From contig CALKHD010000167.1 in assembly GCA_938092195.1 (NCBI GenBank), forward strand, positions 1 to 17,997: a stretch of DNA of 17,997 bases. Reading direction: 5' to 3'. The translations under genes and the position numbers were made by a program. A model generated the notes under the pieces. It searched no databases. It was not told the origin of the DNA and saw only the letters and a list, made by a program, of their open reading frames with translations. How positions within the stretch are numbered: position 1 is the stretch's first letter; every line of letters begins with the position of its first letter. Shown here piece after piece: positions 13,904-17,997 of the stretch. The DNA is from an uncultured Flavobacteriales bacterium. GTDB taxonomy: Bacteria; Bacteroidota; Bacteroidia; Flavobacteriales_D; Sanyastnellaceae.

Positions 13904-16210
13904 ATGGCTGGTAAGCGCAAAGGAGAGGGGAAGAAAAAGTCCGGGGGCCGAAAGGGCCCAGATGGAAAAGGTGGATCTGCGGGACGCGGAGTCCGCAAAA
14001 AAGCAAGCGTGGATGTCCCGGCCGGAAGCGGTCAGCGGCTGAGCGGAACCAGTCGTTATCTCACCGATGTCATGGAGATTTTCCGCACGCTGCCCGGCCG
14101 CCCGCTCAATGCGAGGCAGGTGGCGAGCACCATGGGAATTTCGGACCGCGACATTCGAGACATGTTGCACATCCTCATGCGAGAACAGGTGGGCAAAGGA
14201 ACCTTGGTGGAAGTCGGCCGCGGCCGTTTCATGATGCCGGGTCAAGAATCGGATCAGAAGGAGAGGAGAGGGCCAAAGAACCGAGGTCGGAAAGGACCAT
14301 CGACTGGAGAGTCGGTCACGGGCACCATCCAAATCACCAAGTATGGAAAGGGATTTGTGAGCGTTCCGGGTCGAGATGACGACATCATGATTCCCAAGGG
14401 GCACACCGGCACTGCGTTTTGGGGAGACACCGTGGAGGTGGGGTGGATGAAGCGGGGCCGAAAAGAGGTTCCGTACGTGAGCGATGTGACCAAGCGGGCC
14501 AGAAACCTGTACGTGGTGATGCTTCAGCCGGTCAAGGATTACGCCTTCGGCATTCCGACCGACAAGCGGCTTCATCGGGATTTTCTGATCCCGGCGCGGT
14601 TTCTCAACGATGCACCTTCAGACGTCAAAGTCGCTGTGCGACTTGAAGATTGGGCATCGCCAGACGATCCGCCCATCGCTCAAGTGGTCGAAGTCCTCGG
14701 TGCGCCGGGGGTCCACGAAGCGGAAATGCATGCGATTCTGCTCGAGTATGGTCTGCCTTATCATTTTCCAGAGGACGTAGAAGAGGAGGCCGAGGCCATG
14801 TCCAAAGAGCTGGACCCAGCGGAGATCAAAAAGCGAAGGGATTTTCGGAAGGTCACCACGTTCACCATTGATCCAGAAGACGCCAAAGACTTTGATGACG
14901 CCCTGAGCGTGCAGTCTTTGAAGAACGGCAACCTGGAGGTGGGCGTTCACATCGCAGACGTGACCCATTACGTTCGTCCTGGCGGCCGCATTGAAGAAGA
15001 GGCCATTGAACGGGCCACCAGCGTTTACTTGGTGGACAGGACCATCCCGATGTTGCCAGAGGTTCTCTCAAACAACCTGTGTTCGCTTCGCCCCAATGAG
15101 GATCGTTATGCATTCAGCGCGGTGTTCGAATTGGACAAAGAGGGAGAAGTGGTCAAGGAGTGGTTTGGGCGAACCGTCATTCACTCCGACCGGCGATTCA
15201 CCTATGCTGAGGCTCAGGAGCGACTGGAAACCGGCCAAGGAGACCTGGCCGAGGAGGTGCAACAGTTGAACGACCTGGCGCACAAGATGCGGGCGAGGCG
15301 ATTCAAAGCAGGGGGCATCGACTTCGATACGGAAGAGGTCCGCTTTAGGCTGGATGACGAGGGGCGCCCTGTCGAGGTGCTGATCAAGCGCATGCTCGAT
15401 GCCAACCGACTCATCGAGGACTACATGTTGCTGGCGAATGTTCGCGTGGCCAAATGGATTTCTGGGTGCAAAGGCCAGCGCCCGCCTGGGGGAGTTTATC
15501 GGATTCACGATTCACCCGACCCCACAAAACTGAAGGCGTTGCGCATGTTCGTGGCTCAATTCGGCTACAAAATGCCGGACACCGAGCCAGGGAAGGCGCA
15601 CCGGGCAATCAGTCAGTTGCTCAAGATGGCAGAGGGCAAAGCCGAAGAGGGCATTGTGAAGCAAATGGCGATCCGGTCCATGGCCAAGGCAGAGTACAAC
15701 ACCGAGAACATTGGCCACTACGGCTTGGCTTTTGAGCATTACACCCACTTCACGTCTCCAATTCGGAGGTACCCTGACATGATGGTACACCGAAGCTTGC
15801 AGCATTACTTGGACGGGGGGGCCAGCATCGACACGGCTGTGCTCGACGGACCCTGTGCGCACAGCAGTGAACGCGAAAAGCGGGCCTCTGAGGCAGAACG
15901 CGCGAGCATCAAATACAAGCAGGTTGAGTTTTTGGGGGGGCGGATTGGCGATGAGTTCGACGGCGTGGTGAACGGACTGTCGGGAAAAGCCGTTTACATC
16001 GAGCTGGAGGAGAACAAGTGCGAGGGATACGTTGACATCCGCGACATTTCAACCGATAGGTTCTCCATGGATTCAGAGCGGCAGTGCCTGGTGGGCTTGC
16101 ACACAGGCCAAGAGATTCACATGGGTGCCGAGGTTCGGGTTCGTGTGGTTCGAGCCGATGTTCAGCGCCGTGAATTGGAATTTGAGTGGATGGGTACCAA
16201 CCCCACTTGA
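13904..16210 (+). CDS. rnr: Ribonuclease R (RNase II/RNB family exoribonuclease)
   Basis: A 768-residue 3'-to-5' exoribonuclease that degrades structured RNA. Order of parts: a strongly basic Gly/Lys/Arg tail (1-33); a winged-helix segment (about 50-110); a second basic patch (about 118-130); cold-shock-like RNA-binding domains (about 135-300); the RNB catalytic domain with TIDPEDAKDFDDA (321-333), whose D323, D329, D331 and D332 are the Mg-binding aspartates; the late RNB signature HYTHFTSPIRRYPDMMVHR; and a C-terminal S1 domain (about 675-765). Unlike E. coli RNase R, there is no long basic C-terminal tail; the positive charge is at the N terminus. ATG 13904 gives the basic tail. A closer ATG at 13891 is out of frame. 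The three tRNA genes follow on the same strand. Confidence 0.96.
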   Translation: MAGKRKGEGKKKSGGRKGPDGKGGSAGRGVRKKASVDVPAGSGQRLSGTSRYLTDVMEIFRTLPGRPLNARQVASTMGISDRDIRDMLHILMREQVGKGTLVEVGRGRFMMPGQESDQKERRGPKNRGRKGPSTGESVTGTIQITKYGKGFVSVPGRDDDIMIPKGHTGTAFWGDTVEVGWMKRGRKEVPYVSDVTKRARNLYVVMLQPVKDYAFGIPTDKRLHRDFLIPARFLNDAPSDVKVAVRLEDWASPDDPPIAQVVEVLGAPGVHEAEMHAILLEYGLPYHFPEDVEEEAEAMSKELDPAEIKKRRDFRKVTTFTIDPEDAKDFDDALSVQSLKNGNLEVGVHIADVTHYVRPGGRIEEEAIERATSVYLVDRTIPMLPEVLSNNLCSLRPNEDRYAFSAVFELDKEGEVVKEWFGRTVIHSDRRFTYAEAQERLETGQGDLAEEVQQLNDLAHKMRARRFKAGGIDFDTEEVRFRLDDEGRPVEVLIKRMLDANRLIEDYMLLANVRVAKWISGCKGQRPPGGVYRIHDSPDPTKLKALRMFVAQFGYKMPDTEPGKAHRAISQLLKMAEGKAEEGIVKQMAIRSMAKAEYNTENIGHYGLAFEHYTHFTSPIRRYPDMMVHRSLQHYLDGGASIDTAVLDGPCAHSSEREKRASEAERASIKYKQVEFLGGRIGDEFDGVVNGLSGKAVYIELEENKCEGYVDIRDISTDRFSMDSERQCLVGLHTGQEIHMGAEVRVRVVRADVQRRELEFEWMGTNPT

Positions 16211-16214
16211 AGTG

Positions 16215-16222
16215 TATTTTTG
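16215..16222 (+). promoter_or_regulatory. -7 promoter element ahead of the CAT-anticodon tRNA
   Basis: TATTTTTG matches the Bacteroidota -7 consensus TAnnTTTG exactly and lies 5 bases after the rnr stop. Transcription would begin around 16227, about 19 bases before the tRNA. No TTG-type -33 element sits at the usual distance, so the match may be fortuitous and the tRNA could instead be read through from rnr. Confidence 0.35.
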
Positions 16223-16224
16223 CT

Positions 16225-16240
16225 GAGCGCTCCGGCGCTC
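16225..16240 (+). other. UNCG-loop hairpin between rnr and the tRNA
   Basis: GAGCGC-TCCG-GCGCTC forms a perfect 6-base stem closed by a UCCG tetraloop, which belongs to the very stable UNCG class. It lies 14 bases after the rnr stop and 5 bases before the tRNA. The T-run (16217-16221) is upstream, not downstream, so it is not a typical terminator for rnr. It may protect the rnr mRNA 3' end or mark a processing site. Confidence 0.45.
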
Positions 16241-16245
16241 AATAT

Positions 16246-16322
16246 GCGCTCTTAGCTCAGTTGGTTAGAGCAGGGGACTCATAATCCCTGGGTCGCGGGT
16301 TCAAGTCCTGCAGGGCGCACCA
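16246..16322 (+). tRNA. tRNA with CAT anticodon, probably tRNA-Ile2 (lysidine-modified), otherwise tRNA-Met
   Basis: A full cloverleaf: acceptor GCGCTCT/AGGGCGC (one U5-G68 wobble), D arm GCTCAGTTGGTTAGAGC, anticodon stem GGGGA/TCCCT (with one G-U pair) and loop CTCATAA, T arm with GGTTCAAGTCC, discriminator A and encoded CCA. The body closely resembles E. coli tRNA-Ile2, with the CTTAGCTCAG start, GACTCATAATC anticodon arm and GGTTCAAGTCC T loop. The C4-G69 pair also fits recognition by the lysidine synthetase TilS better than tRNA-Met would. It is not initiator-like. The Ile2/Met choice remains a judgement. Confidence 0.92.
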
Positions 16323-16331
16323 AGGGCGAGC

Positions 16332-16472
16332 TCAACCGAGCATGCCCAACATGATGATCAGGTCGGATGTGGAAATGAGTCCGTCTCCGTTCAGGTCGTA
16401 CATGGCACTGGCCTTGGTGACCGGCTGCATGAAGAACGACAGCAAATTCAATAAATCGCTCAGGGTCATCAT
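16332..16472 (-). pseudogene. Remnant of a DLNGDG/SDLL tail domain from a secreted protein
   Basis: The minus frame from ATG 16472 encodes 46 residues ending ASAMYDLNGDGLISTSDLIIMLGMLG and a stop. It has a calcium-binding-like DxNxDG loop followed by a SDL helix, and a weaker preceding SDLLNLLSFFM unit, as in paired EF-hand/dockerin-like repeats at the C termini of secreted Bacteroidota proteins. The frame is open up to 16676, but the sequence upstream (about 16475-16676) looks like neither a domain nor a signal peptide, so I read this as the cut-off 3' end of a former larger gene. A tiny expressed peptide is the alternative, because a promoter-like element lies upstream at 16573-16603. It ends 9 bases from the tRNA. 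Confidence 0.45.
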
Positions 16473-16572
16473 CGATGTGTTTGGCCCTTTGACAGGAGAG
16501 GTGTGAAGCGAAAAGGGACACTCCCATTCTCGCCAAGAATCCCGACAAAAGAGGTAAATAGCTAGACGAGTG

Positions 16573-16603
16573 TAAATATAATCAAGATAAAGTGTAAAAC
16601 AAA
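16573..16603 (-). promoter_or_regulatory. Promoter-like element facing the tail-domain remnant
   Basis: On the minus strand, TTTG (complement of 16600-16603) is followed after 19 bases by TATATTTA (complement of 16573-16580), one mismatch from TAnnTTTG. The stretch 16550-16610 is the most AT-rich in the tRNA region. It would direct transcription antisense to the CAT tRNA gene after crossing the remnant. Confidence 0.35.
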
Positions 16604-16656
16604 GCGAATGGAGAAAACCGGCCAGCCGAAGGTGTTTAACTGAAAAAACCCCTTGG

Positions 16657-16687
16657 CTTGGACCCGTGGAGTTCACACCTATCTTTG
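16657..16687 (+). promoter_or_regulatory. Bacteroidota-type promoter for tRNA-Val
   Basis: CTTG (16657-16660) is followed by a 19-base spacer and TATCTTTG (16680-16687), an exact TAnnTTTG match with ideal spacing. The predicted start near 16692 leaves about 8 bases of leader before the tRNA at 16700. This is one of the best promoter matches in the window. Confidence 0.65.
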
Positions 16688-16699
16688 CCCTCCCTTTTT

Positions 16700-16774
16700 G
16701 GGCAATTAGCTCAGTTGGTTCAGAGCGTTCGCCTCACACGCGAAAGGTCACTGGTTCGAATCCAGTATTGCCCA
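16700..16774 (+). tRNA. tRNA-Val (anticodon CAC)
   Basis: A cloverleaf with perfect 7-base acceptor GGGCAAT/ATTGCCC, D arm GCTCAGTTGGTTCAGAGC, anticodon stem TTCGC/GCGAA with loop CTCACAC (anticodon CAC, Val GUG), T arm ACTGG-TTCGAAT-CCAGT and discriminator A. The bases after the discriminator are CCC, so the terminal CCA is not encoded and must be added by the CCA-adding enzyme, unlike the two neighbouring tRNA genes. It has its own promoter upstream and a strong terminator downstream. Confidence 0.95.
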
Positions 16775-16785
16775 CCCCCGCCCAA

Positions 16786-16805
16786 GGGGCCTTCCCCAAG
16801 GCCCC
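16786..16805 (+). other. Perfect 8-base-pair GC-rich hairpin after tRNA-Val
   Basis: GGGGCCTT (16786-16793) and AAGGCCCC (16798-16805) pair perfectly around a CCCC loop, 11 bases after the tRNA-Val 3' end. Only one base separates it from the terminator hairpin that follows, so the two probably act together at the transcript 3' end. Confidence 0.55.
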
Positions 16806-16806
16806 G

Positions 16807-16840
16807 GCCCCGCTCCCGAAAGGAGTCGGGGCTTTTTCTT
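16807..16840 (+). terminator. Intrinsic (Rho-independent) terminator after tRNA-Val
   Basis: GCCCCGCTCC (16807-16816), loop CGAAA, and GGAG-T-CGGGGC (16822-16832, one bulged T) form a 10-base-pair GC-rich stem followed directly by TTTTTCTT (16833-16840). This is a textbook terminator for the plus strand and separates the tRNA-Val unit from tRNA-Arg. Confidence 0.88.
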
Positions 16841-16871
16841 GGAAGCGGCCGGGGGTGTTTCTTTGCCATGA

Positions 16872-16946
16872 GGCCCCGTAGTTCAATGGATAGAATAAGC
16901 GTTTCCTAAACGTTTGATCCGAGTTCGATTCTCGGCGGGGCTACCA
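16872..16946 (+). tRNA. tRNA-Arg (anticodon CCT)
   Basis: Acceptor GGCCCCG/CGGGGCT (G1-U72 wobble), D arm AGTTCAATGGATAGAAT, anticodon stem AGCGT/ACGTT with loop TTCCTAA (anticodon CCT, reading AGG), T arm CCGAG-TTCGATT-CTCGG, discriminator A and encoded CCA. A weak -7-like TTTCTTTG sits at 16858-16865, right in front, but a -33 element is not correctly spaced. The flippase-like gene begins about 28 bases downstream. Confidence 0.95.
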
Positions 16947-16974
16947 TTGCAAACCAACACCAACCCAACCTCGA

Positions 16975-17997
16975 TTGTCCAACGCCACTTCTTCAAGACT
17001 CGATGGATCTTGGCGTCGCTTGTTGGGCGGCTCAAGCGCAGTTCTTGTGCTCAAGTTGTTGGGCGCATTGGGCGGCTTTCTTTTTTCTCTATGGGTGGCC
17101 CGCAACTTCGGAGATGCCGCATTGGGACGTGCGGAGTTGTTTGTGCTGTGGGTAACGGTGGGTGCAACATTGCTGAGGGGTGGATGGGATGGTGCAGTCG
17201 TCAAGGCTTTTGGGGCTTGGACGACGACTGGTCAAAGGGGCCGCGTTCGAAAGGCCTTCCACAAATGGACCGTTGTGATGTGTGCCATGGCCCTTTTGAC
17301 GGGCTTGGGGACGTCGTCTTTGATGCAGACGCTGTCGTTGGAGTCGCCGTCCGAATGGCTGGGCTGGGCAATGGGCGGTTGGCTGCTGATTGGGTGGTTG
17401 GCCGAGACTTTGCGTGGAACAGGTCACGTGGCCACATATGCCCTTTTTCAGCCTGGTTGGTGGATGCTCGTGGCAGGAATGCTCATGGGCGCTGGATGGT
17501 CTGACCCAATATCAGCTCTTGGCATGGCCGCTGTGTTCATGGCCATTTTGGCCCTTGGCTTCACCACCGTTTGGTTTCGGAGGCGATTTCCGTCCTCCGC
17601 AGAACCGCTCCCAACAGAGGGTCCGGAAATCCGGATGGTTGAATTGGCCCTGCCCATTTGGTTGGGAGGGGTGCTGCATCTGGTTTTGTCTTGGGCCGAC
17701 ACCGCCATGCTCGCCGTTTGGATGACCGATGCAGATGTGGCCCATTATCGCGCGGCTTTTCGCTTGGCGGCCTTGTTGACCTTCACTCAGTTTGCAGTCA
17801 ATGCGCTTGGAGCGCCCACATTTGGGGCGTTGTATGCTGCAGGAGACCTCAAAGGGCTTCGGGAAACCGTGCATAGAATCGGTTGGATGAACACTGCCGT
17901 GGTTTTGCCCGGCGCCCTGTTTCTGTGGCTGTTTGGCCCTTGGTTGCTGAGCTTCTGGGGTCCAACATTTGTCTCTCAGGCGGCCATTTCGGCATTG
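16975..17997 (+). CDS. Polytopic membrane protein, oligosaccharide flippase / MATE-like (Wzx type), 3' end cut off
   Basis: The plus frame is open from near the tRNA-Arg end to the last base, giving 341 residues with no stop. Hydrophobic segments alternate with short basic loops: about 20-42, 50-66, 98-117, 125-141, 151-181 (probably two), 212-229, 240-258 and 283-303. The segment ADTAMLAVWMTDADVAHYRAAFRLA (231-255) resembles the mid-protein repeat of polysaccharide exporters, where D/A-T-x-M-L precedes the next helix. Such proteins flip undecaprenyl-linked glycans across the inner membrane. No ATG fits the N terminus. TTG at 16975 gives a short polar N terminus before the first helix (RRLLGGSSAVLVLKLLG); GTG 17047 is the alternative but would cut into helix 1. 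Strand, frame and class are well supported; the start and substrate are not. Confidence 0.75.
   Translation, partial: MSNATSSRLDGSWRRLLGGSSAVLVLKLLGALGGFLFSLWVARNFGDAALGRAELFVLWVTVGATLLRGGWDGAVVKAFGAWTTTGQRGRVRKAFHKWTVVMCAMALLTGLGTSSLMQTLSLESPSEWLGWAMGGWLLIGWLAETLRGTGHVATYALFQPGWWMLVAGMLMGAGWSDPISALGMAAVFMAILALGFTTVWFRRRFPSSAEPLPTEGPEIRMVELALPIWLGGVLHLVLSWADTAMLAVWMTDADVAHYRAAFRLAALLTFTQFAVNALGAPTFGALYAAGDLKGLRETVHRIGWMNTAVVLPGALFLWLFGPWLLSFWGPTFVSQAAISAL

Noticed and set aside
16225..16240. The UCCG hairpin as an intrinsic terminator of rnr.
   Set aside because: There is no T-run after the stem; the T-run lies before it. It was kept only as a hairpin.
16279..16548. A minus-strand frame ending in VRPAGLEPATQGL that runs antisense through the CAT tRNA.
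   Set aside because: The AGLEPAT string is a familiar artefact of translating the antisense strand of a tRNA gene. The frame has no other support.
16246..16946. The three-tRNA stretch as an integrated element or attachment site.
   Set aside because: No integrase, no direct repeat of a tRNA 3' end and no IS terminal repeats are visible in or beside it.
16914..17504. A 196-residue plus-strand frame starting inside tRNA-Arg.
   Set aside because: It overlaps the tRNA and the flippase gene in another frame. The flippase frame is far more hydrophobic in regular blocks and stays open to the window end.

Overview
The window reads as an ordinary chromosomal segment of a Bacteroidota bacterium, most likely a free-living, fairly GC-rich member of the Flavobacteriales. 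The evidence is: promoter-like TTG-N19/21-TAnnTTTG elements (the Bacteroidota -33/-7 type) ahead of several genes; a lysyl-tRNA synthetase with the C-terminal extension typical of the phylum; a stand-alone phosphoglucose/phosphomannose isomerase; a LytTR response regulator; and a fragment of the DLNGDG...SDLL tail seen on secreted Bacteroidota proteins. The placement is inferred from gene content, not from a marker-gene tree.

Layout. Bases 1-4580 are all minus strand: a partial rlmN (23S rRNA/tRNA A2503/A37 methyltransferase) downstream of a LytTR response regulator with a clear promoter, then a tightly overlapped three-gene unit, phosphoglucose/phosphomannose isomerase -> lipB -> serine hydrolase, joined by 4-base ATGA overlaps. 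A 62-base divergent region with an inverted repeat separates this from plus-strand lysS, which overlaps a lipoprotein class I glutamine-amidotransferase-like hydrolase (peptidase C26 family), again by ATGA. That gene collides tail-to-tail by 7 bases with a long minus-strand block (7218-13805): methyltransferase -> pepP -> miaE -> RidA -> DUF3108 protein -> tryptophan 2,3-dioxygenase -> M23 lipoprotein. Plus-strand rnr (RNase R) diverges from this block and is followed by three tRNA genes (CAT anticodon, probably Ile2; Val-CAC; Arg-CCT). Between them lie a degenerate tail-domain fragment and a strong tandem-hairpin terminator. The window ends inside a polytopic membrane protein of the polysaccharide flippase type.

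How the genes relate. Much of the content concerns translation and RNA (rlmN, lysS, miaE, rnr, a probable RNA/DNA methyltransferase, three tRNAs). A second theme is the envelope (M23 endopeptidase, two lipoproteins, DUF3108, flippase). The tryptophan dioxygenase and a RidA protein resembling 2-aminomuconate deaminases hint at kynurenine-type tryptophan catabolism, but the other enzymes of that pathway are not here.

I found no CRISPR array, insertion sequence, integrase, toxin-antitoxin pair or defence system, and nothing that looks like a new multi-gene system. The points worth a second look are small: regulatory architecture, unusual catalytic residues and the structure of the tRNA region.
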